From Vitellaria paradoxa (taxonomy: Eukaryota > Streptophyta > Magnoliopsida > Ericales > Sapotaceae), in assembly GCA_019916065.1 (NCBI GenBank), contig CM034236.1:26626457-26690456 (forward strand): a stretch of 64,000 bases of DNA. The letters are read 5' to 3'. The translations under genes and the position numbers were made by a program. Under the pieces are notes generated by a model. It was not told where the DNA came from. It searched no databases and saw only the letters and a program-made list of their open reading frames with translations. Of the stretch, positions 1-10,488 are shown in pieces. Position 1 is the first letter of the stretch; the number at the start of each line of letters is the position of its first letter.

Positions 1-628
1 GTTATGTCACCCCTATAAGAGATAGACTTCCATCACCTTAACACCTGGGCTTTTTTTTTTTTGGCCCCTCCTCTTATGTGTTATTAGACTTTTTGACAGT
101 ATATATGCCTGCTATCCTTTCTCAGGCCCAAAAGAGATCTCTCTTTTTTTTGCCTAAAAGTCTACTTTATTCGTGGTGATCCTATTCGCTTCTATACGCC
201 CAACACAACAAAGGCCCCCATTGTGTTGCGATTGATTCCATCCTATCAAGCAAAAAGCTTAGTCAGGCCCTTCCTCAGCTAACTATTTGCCTTTTGGTCA
301 AGGGGGGAAGCGCCCATGGAAAATCCTTTGTCTACATCGTTAGGGGGAAGGAAGTAGAATGCTAAGACAAATTTTCGAGAAGTAACTATTATCAATTTGA
401 TTTTGAAAATCGATAGTAGGCCTAACATGAAAGAGCTATTCAAAGGGGTGATTCTTGGTTCACCACTAAAAATAAAATCAAATTGCGACACTCTAACCAG
501 GAAAAGATACTGAATTATATATATATAAAATGTATGTATATTATCTATATAGGTATTCACACACGCCCACACACACACACACACACACATATAATGGAGT
601 GTTTTTAAACAACCTTTTTATCTTCTTA
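1..628. other. Unassigned flank, possibly organelle-derived
   Basis: No convincing gene is seen. The stretch around 140-480 contains G- and C-rich short runs (for example near 300-320 and 341-350) that resemble plant mitochondrial intergenic DNA more than the AT-rich nuclear DNA around it, so an old nuclear copy of mitochondrial DNA is possible. That is an impression of style, not a match. Confidence 0.25.
516..592. repeat. AT-rich stretch and (AC)n microsatellite
   Basis: A short (TA)n run near 516-530 is followed by an interrupted (AC)n run at about 560-590. This is a simple repeat with no coding value. Confidence 0.9.
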
Positions 629-633
629 ATTAG

Positions 634-882
634 TGTTAGAATATAGAATATATATATTAGAATATAAATATGATTGTTTAGCATATAGGAGTGATTGATT
701 CGGTTTCCTAATTTCCTAGTTTCCTATTTCCTAATTTCCTAGTTTTCTATTTTCTAATTTGATGTAACCTTAACTATCAAAAAAAAAAAAAAAAAAAAAT
801 TTGATGTAACCTCTATTATAAATAATATTCAAGGGAGACGAGAGAATTCAATTTTCAATCTCTCCCTTTTTTTTTCTCAACT
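634..882 (+). repeat. 5' LTR of Copia-A1
   Basis: Begins TGTTAG and ends ...CTCAACT directly before the primer site. It is 249 bp against 177 bp in the 3' LTR. The extra length comes from additional 'TTTCCTA'-type units near 718-755 and a poly(A) insertion at 771-797. Confidence 0.9.
771..797 (+). mobile_element. Tail-only L1-type insertion in an LTR
   Basis: TAACTATC followed by a run of A is inserted between two copies of AATTTGATGTAACCT (756-770 and 798-812). The 3' LTR of the same element has one such copy and no insert (near 5086-5102), giving an empty-site comparison inside one element. A few terminal L1 bases plus poly(A) flanked by a ~15-bp duplication is the expected product of target-primed reverse transcription stopped almost at once. 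Confidence 0.8.
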
Positions 883-894
883 TGGTATCAGAGC
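883..894 (+). other. Primer binding site (initiator tRNA-Met type), Copia-A1
   Basis: TGGTATCAGAGC directly follows the 5' LTR. This is the standard plant retrotransposon priming site complementary to the 3' end of initiator tRNA-Met. A run of about 31 A follows at 910-940. Confidence 0.95.
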
Positions 895-908
895 ATATTC
901 TGGTTCCA

Positions 909-943
<35 letters not shown>

Positions 944-1469
944 AGCACTGTTCACGCGCAGAAACCCTAGCAACACTGTTCACTGCCGGCGGACAGCTCT
1001 CCGACCACCGGAATTGAAGTCCGACCACTCCAAAAGGATCGCCGGTGGCCGACGATCACAGCCCCACCGAAGTCGTCCCTGGCCGGTGATCCACGCGCCC
1101 CCACGCGTGTGTCTTCCGAGACTCCCAAATCCCACGCGCGGGGCTTCTACAGGCGCGTGAGCGCGCGTCTTCCTCCAGGAAGATTCCGGCGACCCTTGCC
1201 GGAGCTCGTCTAGGGTAGGCGACCTTCTCGCTGCCCTTTGGCTTGATGGGTTGTTGATTTGAATATAAGCATGGTCGCCCACGTCTCTGTCTTTCGCAAC
1301 CGTCTGTTTTCCGTTTGATTTTCTCTTGTTTACGACCAGATCTACCATTCTGGTGTGTTCTGTTTTCTTTTGTTACTGCCATTGTGGCGTTGATTTGTTG
1401 GTTTGATTGACCATTGTTGTTCTATGGTGGCGGAGGTTTCCTTTGTTTGGTTTCTTTTTTACGTTCATC

Positions 1470-2040
1470 AAATGGTCGAGGTGACCGCAAGTGTAATTTT
1501 TGCGGTGGTACCAATCATACTGAGCCTTACTGTTGGAAGAAATATGGGAAGCCTGAACAAGCACACCATGCCTCTGATCATGCTACTTCATCACTTCCAG
1601 CATCTAATAATGGAGCTACGACATCTGATTCTCAGGAGACAATTACCTTACGCTCATCACAACTTCAACTTCAAGAGCTCATTCAGTCCTTGCGTGCTTC
1701 TAATCCCTCATCTTCCACTGCTACTTTGGCTAACTCAGGTAAACCAGCTCTTGTAGCCTCCTCTTCTCCCTCCTGGATCATCGATTCGGGAGCCAACTCG
1801 CATATGTCTGGTAATTCCTCCTTATTTTCTAATCTCAGTAGTGTTAATCATAATATTGTGTTAGCTGATGGTTCTTCTCGTCCTGTGTCTGGTAGAGGGA
1901 CTCTTCATCCATTATCATCCCTTAATCTCCCTTCTAGTCTTTATATACCACACTTTCCTTTTAATTTACTCTCTGTCAGTCAGTTAACCAAATTGTTAAA
2001 TTGTTCCAAAACTTTCTTTTCTACTTCTTGTGTTTTTTAG
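1470..2040 (+). pseudogene. Copia-A1 gag C-terminus and protease
   Basis: The frame shows a CCHC zinc knuckle (CNFCGGTNHTEPYC), then a serine/threonine-rich linker, then the aspartic protease motif WIIDSGANSHMSG. The gag capsid region that should come before it is missing. The frame ends at a TAG (2038-2040) where the related Copia-A2 reads on with a glutamine, and pol continues in the same frame. The upstream GC-rich leader (895-1430) corresponds to the leader of Copia-A2. Confidence 0.9.
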
Positions 2041-2058
2041 GACCTCACGACGAAGAAG

Positions 2059-2920
2059 ATGATTGGTTCGGGGCATGAGAAAGATAGCCTTTATTACCTT
2101 GATCGTAATCGTCCACCAGAGCAGCTAACTACTACAGCTATCCACACCTCTGTCTCCCCTCTCCAGTGGCATGTTCGTCTTGGTCATCCATGTTTAGCTC
2201 GTTTGAAACTACTTTTTCCTAATTTTAGTTCAGTGTCTAGTCTTGAATGTGAGGCTTGTCAACTTGGCAAGCATCACCGTAGTTTTTTTCCTAGCCGTAG
2301 TATTAGTCGTGAGTCTGAACCTTTTGATATCGTTCATACAGATGTTTGGGGCCCTGCCCGCGTTTCTAGTATTAATGGTTTTTCATATTTCGTGATATTT
2401 GTTGATGATTTTTCTCGAATGACATGGCTTTTTTTAATTAAACAACGGTTTGATTTACCTTTGGTTATTTCTCGTTTTTACAATGAAATTGTTACTCAAT
2501 TCAACAGAAGAATTAAAGTCTTTCGTTCTGATAATGCATTGGAATATATTCAGACGGTTGTTCATAACTTTTGTACTGATAGAGGCATTATCCACCAAAC
2601 TACTTGTCCTCGCACCTCTCAACAAAATGGTATTGCTGAACACAAAAACCGTCATTTGTTAGATATTGCTCGTACCCTAATGTTTCACATGCATGTCCCT
2701 AAATCTTTTTGGGCAGATGCTGTTCTCACTGCTTGTTATCTAATTAATAGGGTCCCTACACCGATACTGTCAAATAAGTCTCCATTTTCTCTTCTTTATC
2801 CAAAACGGTCACCGTTTTCTCTTTCCCCTCGTACCTTTGGTTGTGTTGCCGTTGTTCATATACTTGATCCTAATCAAGACAAACTTTCATCTCGTTCTCG
2901 TAAGCGTCTTCTTAGGATAT
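2059..2920 (+). pseudogene. Copia-A1 integrase domain
   Basis: GAG-pre-integrase zinc region (HVRLGHPCLARLK ... CEACQLGKHH) followed by the integrase core with HTDVWGPARV, VDDFSRMTW, FRSDNALEY and a variant of the QNG..E motif (SQQNGIAEH). These are the DDE residues of Copia integrases. The frame is lost by a small indel around 2910, after which the protein continues in the next frame. Confidence 0.9.
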
Positions 2921-4984
2921 TCCCGCACTCAGAAAGGTTATCGTTGTTATCACCCTCCTTCCCGACGTTATTTTGTGAGTGTCAATATCACCTTTTTTGA
3001 ATCTACTCCTTTCTTTTCTCCTAGTGGTGACCTTTTCTCTCCTGATCTCATTGCTTTTCGTGAGGGGGCACACTCCCCTACTCTTCCTGCCCCTTTATCT
3101 TCCACCTATGTTCCCATATCCCAGTCTACCTCACTCACTCCTACCACTGATCCCTCCACAGCTTCAGAACCATTAGTTCAGTCTGAACCTTCTGCTCCTG
3201 CTCCTCTGCAACAGGTTTATCGACGTGATCCTGATAGAAAGGTCATTCTTCCCTTACCGCCAGATCACACTCCTTCGTCTGAGGTACTTGATTCTGATGA
3301 AGATCATTCTCCTTCTCCTGACTTACCCATTGCCTTACGAAAAAGTAAGCGTACTTGCACTCAACATCCTATTGCTAATTTTGTCTCTTACCATCGGCTT
3401 TCCTCTTCCTTGTCTTCTTTTATTTGTGCCTTGTCTTCTGTTTTTGTTCCTTCTACTTATCAACAGGCCTTGTCTATTCCGGAATGGAAACACGCAATGG
3501 ATGAAGAAATGCACGCTCTTCATCAAAATCAGACACGGGAACTCACCTCTCTACCTATTGGCAAACGAACTGTTGGTTGTCGCTGGGTTTATACTGTTAA
3601 GTATCTTCCAGATGGTTCAGTTGAGCGCCTTAAAGATCGGTTGGTTGCCAAAGGTTACACTCAGACGTATGGTGTTGATTATTCTGAGACTTTCTCTCCT
3701 GTTGCTCGTCTGAACTCAGTTCGGATTCTTCTTGCTGTTGCTGCAAGTCGTTCTTGGCCTCTACATCAGCTTGATATTAAGAATGCATTCCTCCATAGAG
3801 AACTACAGGAAGAAGTCTATATGGATCAACCTCCTGGTTATAGTATCCTTGGTAGTGAGCATCTTGTGTGTCGTTTACAGCGTGCTTTATATGGTCTGAA
3901 ATAATCTCCTAGGGCTTGGTTTGATCGTTTTAGCTCTGTTCTCCTTGATATTGGGTACACTCGTTCTACTGCTGATCATTCAATCTTTGTCCGACGACAA
4001 TCTTCTGGTACTATTATATTGATTGTCTATGTTGATGACATTATTATTTCTGGTGATGATATCACAGATATTGTGGATTTGAAATAGTATCTTGCTACTC
4101 AATTTCATACCAAGGATCTGGGTCGACTTCGTTACTTTCTTGGAATTGAAATTGCCCACTCTTCACAAGGCATCTCCCTCTGTCAACGCAAGTATGTGCT
4201 AGATTTACTCTCTGAAACTGGTCTTCTCGGTGCCCATCCTGCTGATACTCCTATGGACTCATCTACTAAGTTAGATGCTACTTCGGGCGAGCCATTTTTT
4301 GATGTGGGTCGTTACCGTCGACTTGTGGGCAAGTTCATTTATCTTACTGTTACTCGTCCTGATATCACTTATGCTATGGGGGTAGTCAGCCAATTTATGC
4401 ATAGTCCTCGTCTTCCACATTTTGAGGCTGTGTGTCGGATTATACGGTATTTGAAGAATTCTCCTGCACGTGGACTTTTATATCATTCCTCTTCCTCCTT
4501 ATGTGTTACTGGTTATAGTGATGCTGATTGGGCTGGTAATCGGAATGATCGGCTTTCCACCTCGGGTTACTGTACCTTTGTTGGTGGTAATTTGGTTACA
4601 TGACGTAGTAAGAAACAACAGGTTGTGGCTCGTTCTAGTGCCGAAGCTGAGTATCGTGCTATGGCTCACACTGCTTCTGAAATGCTTTGGGTTCGGTCAC
4701 TTCTTCGGGATTTTGGTATTGAAGTTCCTGCTCCTATGGAAATGTATTGTAACAATCAAGCTGCTATCTTTATTGCCAATAATCCTATGTTTCACGAGTG
4801 TACAAAACATATTGAGGTTGATTGTCATTTTATACGTGATTTGCTGCTCCCCAAAGAGTTGAGTACTCCATTTGTTCGCTCCTCTTCTCAGCTGGCCGAT
4901 CTTCTCACCAAGCCATTATCTCGTTCTGCATTTCAGAGTTTCACATCTAAGCTGGGCATTTTTGACTTATATGCTCCAGCTTGA
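2921..4984 (+). pseudogene. Copia-A1 reverse transcriptase and RNase H
   Basis: The frame carries the end of integrase, a proline/serine linker, RT ([41 protein letters not shown]) and RNase H (SDADWAG, ARSSAEAEYRAMA, CNNQAAIFIANNP, KHIEVDCHFIRD). In-frame stops at 3902-3904 and 4087-4089 replace glutamines, and one at 4601-4603 replaces a tryptophan in the RNase H region. Intact motifs between isolated stops indicate recent decay. Confidence 0.9.
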
Positions 4985-4991
4985 GGGGGCG

Positions 4992-5168
4992 TGTTAGAAT
5001 ATAGAATATATATATTAGAATATAGATATGATCATATAGGAGTGATTGATTCGGTTTCCTAATTTCCTAGTTTCCTATTTCCTAATTTGATGCAAACCTC
5101 TATTATAAATAATATTCAAGGGAGACGAAAGAATTCAATTTTCAATCTCTCCCTTTTTTTTCTCAACC
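4992..5168 (+). repeat. 3' LTR of Copia-A1
   Basis: Starts TGTTAGAATATAG just after the polypurine tract GAGGGGGCG (4983-4991), ends ...CTCAACC and is followed by the ATTAG duplication. It lacks the poly(A) insertion of the 5' LTR. Confidence 0.92.
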
Positions 5169-5281
5169 ATTAGAATTTGAAAAAGTAGGGTTTTGCCTGA
5201 ATAGCGAGATGAGAGTCTCTCTCTAGTTTCTCTCTCTAGAATTTTTCTAAGATTCTAGGGTTTTTATTTCTGGTTTTCTTC

Positions 5282-7424
5282 ATGGCATCTAGGGTTTCTA
5301 AGATTGATTCCTTGAAGCATGGGGATGATTCTTGAGTTTCCAATGATGAAGTTGAGGATGCAGCTAGGGTTCCAAAGGTTATGGTTGCTAGGGTTTTCAA
5401 GGATGGTTCTGGTTCCATTGGTGATTCCAAGCATGCAGATGAGCCTTGGTTTGCCAATGCTGGTGTTGAAGTTTTTAATAATGGAGATGCTGCTGATCGA
5501 GTTGATATAATTTCCCTGCTACCCAAGGCTTCGGATGTGTATGATAAGGCAACTCGGCATGGAGACAAACATGGAGATTCAACTCGACTTGGAGCAGATC
5601 AGTTTGGAGGTAATGTTATTCCATTTGAAGGAACTCATAACCCTTCTAGGGTTGCTTATTCCCCTTCTAGGGTTTTGGTCGGTAGAAAGGAGATTAATTT
5701 GGCTCCTAAGTATTCTACTGATCATGATGGAGTTGCGGCTAGGGTCAATACTTGGTGTAGACATGATCAAGTTGGTTTTTCAGATTTGGATGCTTCCTTT
5801 TCAAAGGATCTATTGCTGGATGTGAAGGCTGATTCTCTTCATGATTTAGAGCACTTCTTGAGTTCAGCCTTGGATATGTTACGTTCTAAGAAAGGTGTTT
5901 CTTCTTCAAAGGGTATGGTGGCAAGGGTTTCACCTTCTCCATCCCATGGTGTTCGTAATGAGGATTTTATCCTTGGTTCCGTTGCATGATGACTGGGAGA
6001 TGAAGGTAGGGGACCTGAAAGCAATTCAACTTGATTCTTTAGATGCTCAAGCTTCTAAGCACCTCTCTTAGGTGGATAAGGTTGAGGCTACAACCAATAA
6101 TTGTGCTGAGATTCCTAATTCCTCAAATGTTAAGATGCCAAGTTCGGAAAAGTGGGTTACTGCTGTTAAGGAAAGGAATGATGCAGCAATAAAGTTGGAG
6201 TACCATGCGCCGTCTATGGTGAATGGGGAGCTCGGGTCAAACCACTCTTGGAGATTTTTCGTAAAGGTGCAATTGATTGGGAAAATACTTTAGTAGGCTA
6301 TTTATTGGATAAGAAGTTGTCGTTCAATCTGAATTATCAAAATGCAATTCAGTATTGGGGTAAGGACAATGTGGTTGATTTGCTAACTAATGATAGTGGA
6401 GTTTGCTTTTTCTGGTTTAAGGAGGGGTTTGATTTACTTATGGTATTAACTAGGGGGCCAAGGTAATTTGCGAGTGGACCCATTATTTTGAGGAAATGGA
6501 AGCCAGGATTGGTTTTAAACAAGGAATCTATGAAGACTATTCCCATTTAGGTTAACTTTTATCATGTGCCACTTGAAGCATAGATGGCTGAGGGGTTGAG
6601 CTATATTGCAAGTGCCATTGGTAAGCCTTTGTTTGCTGATTGTATGACTAAAGAAATTAAGGAAATCAAATTTACTAGGGTTTGTATTGAAGTTAATGCT
6701 GATAATCCTTTTTCAGACAGGGTAGAGTTTGAGCTAGAAAATGGGTTTGTGGCTGTTATTCATGTTAAATATGGGTGGGTTCCATGGACTTGTTCTAAAT
6801 GTAAAACCTTTGGTCACCTTGATAAAAATTGCACTAAGTTTGTTGGTTCTGAATGGAAGCCATGTGAAATTAAGGCAACTACTCTAGCTCCTCCTCAAGA
6901 TTTAGGCCTACTCCTTCTAAGGATTTGGGTCCAGATGAAGGTTGGATATCCGTATCTTCTAAAGGGAAAGCTATTGCTTCAATTCCGATTCTAGTTAGTT
7001 CTCCTAGTGCTGTTGATGCCACAACTTCAAATGCTGATGATCAAATTCAACTTGTTGGGCCTCGGATACTTGAAGATGGAGAAATTATGGTAGATTCTAT
7101 CAACAAGAATATTCAGGTGCATAATTCTTTTCAATGTTTAGTTGATGAAGCTGGTGAAGAGGAGGGCAATGAGATTTCGACTCCTATTATGTCAAATGAT
7201 CATTTGGAGATTATCCTAATGGTGACTCTTCTTCTGTGTCTCGGCTTGTTCTTCAAATGATGAATATAGATTCTGCTCCTAGTGCTAATCCTCTATGGGA
7301 TAAGTTGCTAGCTGTTGATGAGCTTGATTCAAAGAGGCAACATTATGCTAAAAAGAATGACAAGAGGAGGAAGAATGGTGTGGCTTCAGCTAGGAATTTA
7401 GGTAAGCAATCTCATTCTCGATGA
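5282..7424 (+). pseudogene. LINE-1 ORF1 (RNA-binding, DUF4283/zf-CCHC_4 type)
   Basis: The likely start MASRVSKIDS at 5282 is followed by an in-frame TGA at 5333. The frame then runs 5381-5989 and continues through frameshifts to 7424. A DUF4283-like region (about 6240-6560) and a CCHC_4 knuckle (CSKCKTFGHLDKNC, about 6790-6833) with the following WKP are typical of plant L1 ORF1 proteins, which bind element RNA. The C-terminal piece ends in TGA at 7422-7424, overlapping the ORF2 ATG by one base. Confidence 0.75.
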
Positions 7425-8290
7425 TGCTTAAGGTTGGTTGTTGGAATATTAGGGGTTAAACTCGCCCCTAAAACAAAATGAAGTAGTCGCCTTGGTGAAT
7501 AAGTATAACTTAGCATGCATTGGCTTGGTTGAGACTAAAGTTAAATCTGATTGTCAGCAGAGAATTTTAAGGGGACTAATGCACGGATGGAAATGTTCGA
7601 GTAATTGTAATTCTGATGCTATTGGTCGAATTTGGATTTTGTGAAATCCTTATGTGCTTGATGTTGATGTATTGGGGGAGTTAGGACAAAGCTTGCATTG
7701 TTCTGTGAAGGTGAAAGATTTGAATGCTCTATTTTGGGTTTCTTTTATCTATGGAGCTAATCTGGTGAACGATAGGTGTCATTTGTGGACTGATTTGATT
7801 TCACGTAGTTCATTGATTGGTGATCGGCCTTGGTTGGCTTTAGGAGATTTTAATGCTATTCGATTTCCTTATGAACGGAGGGGTGGTTCTCTTGAATGGG
7901 TTTCATATATGGAGGATTGCAATGAGGTTCTTTTGGCTGCTGGTTTAGATGATTTGCGGTACTCTGGGATTCAATTTTCATGGAGGAAGGGCAAGAGCAA
8001 TACTATGAGGAAATTGGATCGTGCTATGTTTAATAATCAGTGTGTGTCTGAATTTGTCCACTTGCTTGCTGAATTTTGTCCTTATGGTGTCTCAGATCAT
8101 ACTCCTATTATGTTTTCTATTGGAGTTGATTTAACTGTGGGTAAAAAAGAGCTTTAAAATTTTCAATTATTGGGCAGATTTTGATGACTTTCTACTTACT
8201 GTTGAAAGAGCTTGGAATATGCATTTTGATGGATATAAAATGTACCAAATCTATAGGAAGCTAAAGGAAGTAAAAAAAGGCTTTGGGGAG
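7424..8290 (+). pseudogene. LINE-1 ORF2 endonuclease fragment
   Basis: Starts MLKVGCWNIRG and shows the apurinic-type endonuclease landmarks NIRG, GLVETKVK, LGDFNAIRFPYE, KLDRAMFNN and SDHTPIM (about 7440-8110). Stops replace residues soon after the start (about 7457-7459), near 7641 and at 8156. Only the endonuclease and the start of the linker (ending near RKLKEVKKG) remain. Confidence 0.85.
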
Positions 8291-8737
8291 TTTTATGTGT
8301 TCAAAAGAAATTGTAGTTTTATTGGAGGAAACTTGGTTACTTGGCGTAGCAAGAAACAAAATGTAGTAGCCAAAAGTAGTGCAGAGGTTGAGTTTAGGGC
8401 TGTTGCTCATGGGATATTTGAAGCACTGTGGATTAAGGAAATATTGGCAGAATTAAAGATCTCTACTTCACAACCAATGAAGGTGTATTCCAACAACAAA
8501 GCTACTATTTCTGTTGCCCACAATCCAGTACTTCATGGTAAAACAAAGCATGTTGAAGTGGACAAGCATTTTATAAAAAAAAAAAGCTAGAGAGTGGATA
8601 GATCTGCATGCCTTATGTTCCTACTGCTGAACAAAAAGCTGACACACTCACAAGGGAACTTCCAAAGAGACAATTCGAGTTCTTGATTAGCAAGCTAGCT
8701 ATGGAAGATATCTTCAAGCCACCAACTTAAGGGGGAG
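8290..8737 (+). pseudogene. Copia-C RNase H 3' fragment
   Basis: FIGGNLVTWRSKKQ, AKSSAEVEFRAVAHG, NNKATISVAHNP and KHVEVDKHFI are a Copia RNase H C-terminus. They are followed, in another frame, by a tail ending KLAMEDIFKPPT and a polypurine tract GGGGGAG at 8731-8737. The sequence differs from Copia-A and Copia-B RNase H, so this is a separate family. Its 5' part is absent; the join to LINE-1 lies at about 8280-8310. Confidence 0.8.
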
Positions 8738-8916
8738 TGTCAGAAAATATTGTTATGATTTGGAAGCTGTGATATTCTGTAAATTTGGAAATGAGCAATT
8801 ATAGGGATTAGTTTATAGCTGTGCGTATTTTAGGGATTATTTTTCCTGGAAATTAGGATTTAGTTATTCTCTTCCTTTTTTTCCTCTATTGTAAATTCTA
8901 TAAATTCCTATGTTGT
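8738..8916 (+). repeat. Copia-C 3' LTR, left piece (split by Copia-B)
   Basis: Starts TGTCAGAAAATATTG right after the polypurine tract. It is interrupted at 8917 by Copia-B and resumes after the GTTGT duplication at 13837, continuing to roughly 13892. The right end is not sharply defined. Confidence 0.7.
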
Positions 8917-9071
8917 TGTTAATGTACCTAGTTAATGTAGTTAATGTACAGATACATGTATTGTAAGGTGAAAGGACAGTGTAGGTGAGTCGAAAGGTTA
9001 TCTTAGAATGTATATATATGTATACTCCCAGGCATGTTTCTAATAAGAAAAAGTTATTCAAGTTTACAACA
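8917..9071 (+). repeat. 5' LTR of Copia-B
   Basis: TGTTAATGTACC...TTTACAACA, 155 bp, followed at once by the primer site. Confidence 0.95.
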
Positions 9072-9083
9072 TGGTATCAGAGC
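9072..9083 (+). other. Primer binding site, Copia-B
   Basis: TGGTATCAGAGC, complementary to initiator tRNA-Met, directly after the LTR. A GC-rich leader without a convincing gene follows (9084-9546). Confidence 0.95.
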
Positions 9084-9546
9084 GTTGTTAAAATTGTGTG
9101 TGTAAGGAAAATCAGAACAGTGTTGTATCTGTTCTTGGTCACTGGCGGTGTCAGTGTTCTTGGTCGGACGTTGTTCAACTGGTGGAGTCGGACGTTGGTC
9201 TCTGGTGGAGTTCAACCTTGTCGTTCGAACTTCGGTATACCCCAGCTTGGTCGCCTGAGTGGGGCGACCACCGTCAGAGCAGCGCCGTCACCGGAAAGAT
9301 TGTCACGCGCCTCCACGCGCCACTTGTTCCTCTGCGCGTGGACTTCACGCGCCGTCGCTGTAGCCTCGTTTGCCGGCACGTGTGACTCCGGTGGACTTCC
9401 GGCCTTCTTTGTCTTCTGTTCTCCTCTCTCCGGCGAGTCTACTGGTATTCTTGTTTTTGTGTTTGGACCATCTATCTATTGCTCCTTCCTCTTGTCTGCT
9501 ACTGGTACTGTTCATCCGTTATTGCTGGTACCAGAATATTCGTTCT

Positions 9547-10488
9547 ATGGCAACTAGAACATTTTTGGAGCAGAAAATGGCTAGTGTTTCCATCCCTATG
9601 TCTCAACAATTAACTACCAGGAAGTTAAATGGGACGAACTACGTTCAGTGGTCCAAAGCCGTAAAGATTGCATTAACTGGGTATGGAAAGCAGAAGCACT
9701 TGACTGAGTCTGGACCCCCTGAAACTGATCCTAAGCATGATGTTTGGGTCCAAGAAGATGCTCACCTTGTTAGTTTACTATGGAATTCCATGGAACCAAA
9801 CATTGCTGACATGTGTACTCACCTTGACACCTGCAAGGAAATTTGGGAATACGTTCGCTTGTTGTTCTCTAGTGATCTTACTCGCATGTACGACTTATCA
9901 CAAGAGTTCTTTCAACTTCAACAATCTGGCAGACCAGTCACTGAGTACTTGGCCTCTTTGAAGCGTGTTCATGAGGAGCTAAGTTCTCTCCAACCACTAT
10001 CTGCTGATGTTAATGCAATGCAAAAGCAAAGGGAACAGATGGTTGTACTCCGTTTTCTTGCCAGACTAGATCCTGAGTTTGAACCGGTTAAAGCTCAAAT
10101 TCTCAGTGGAGAATCTCTTCCTTCATTTGCTGAAACTTACTCCCGTGTCATGAGGACTGCATCTAGGGATCAATCCACCACTATTGATGCTACACGAACT
10201 GCCCTAGCCAGTCAAAAGATTTCAGAAAGTAAGAATTCTAGTTATATTATCCCATCTCAGAATGGGGATAGAGGGACTCGTAGTGGTCGCGGCCGTGGTC
10301 GTGGTGCGAAATCTAAATGTTCTAATTGTGGTCGTGTTGGCCATATTAAGGAGACTTGTTGGGATCTTCATGGAAAGCTAGCTCATATGGCTCAAGTAGC
10401 CTCCTCTGATGCTTCTGCAAATAAGCCCAGTACGAGTGGACCATCAACTGTGACGCTTTCAGAAGAAGAGTATGCCAGACTTCTTTAG
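9547..10488 (+). CDS. Copia-B gag
   Basis: I chose the start MATRTFLEQKMASVS at 9547 rather than the upstream in-frame ATG at 9370, because the longer version adds leader-encoded, low-complexity sequence. The gag polyprotein (UBN2/retrotran_gag type, containing NGTNYVQWSKAVKIAL and ETYSRVMRTAS) forms the virus-like particle. A basic stretch (RSGRGRGRGAK) and a CCHC knuckle (CSNCGRVGHIKETC, about 10319-10360) bind RNA. The frame ends in TAG and continues in the same frame as pol, so the stop looks like a CAG to TAG change rather than a programmed boundary, since the relatives are single-frame polyproteins. Confidence 0.88.
   Translation: MATRTFLEQKMASVSIPMSQQLTTRKLNGTNYVQWSKAVKIALTGYGKQKHLTESGPPETDPKHDVWVQEDAHLVSLLWNSMEPNIADMCTHLDTCKEIWEYVRLLFSSDLTRMYDLSQEFFQLQQSGRPVTEYLASLKRVHEELSSLQPLSADVNAMQKQREQMVVLRFLARLDPEFEPVKAQILSGESLPSFAETYSRVMRTASRDQSTTIDATRTALASQKISESKNSSYIIPSQNGDRGTRSGRGRGRGAKSKCSNCGRVGHIKETCWDLHGKLAHMAQVASSDASANKPSTSGPSTVTLSEEEYARLL

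Larger units (their letters stand above)
634..5168 (+). mobile_element. Copia-A1, Ty1/Copia LTR retrotransposon, internally deleted
   Basis: Two LTRs beginning TGTTAGAATATAG bound a Copia interior with primer site, gag zinc knuckle, protease, integrase, reverse transcriptase and RNase H in Copia order. The 5-bp target duplication ATTAG is present at 629-633 and 5169-5173, so the element is a complete insertion. It is 4.5 kb against 5.35 kb for its relative Copia-A2 (17344-22694), because most of the gag N-terminal region is missing. The join is near 1455-1470, where the Copia-A2 leader sequence runs straight into the region before the zinc knuckle. Several stops and a frameshift break pol, so it is non-autonomous. 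Confidence 0.95.
5174..8290 (+). mobile_element. LINE-1, truncated plant L1 non-LTR retrotransposon
   Basis: The 5' region contains GATGAGAGTCTCTCTCT (around 5200-5217), the same leader motif that opens LINE-3 at 36890. ORF1 and the endonuclease part of ORF2 follow in order. The reverse transcriptase is absent: at about 8280-8310 the L1 frame stops and a Copia RNase H frame begins. The 3' end is therefore lost through a deletion or recombination junction. Its 5' edge adjoins the Copia-A1 target duplication. Confidence 0.85.

Noticed and set aside
882..1382. Overlapping frames of 90-120 codons on both strands after the Copia-A1 primer site
   Set aside because: They fall in the GC-rich untranslated leader of the retroelement and have no family features.
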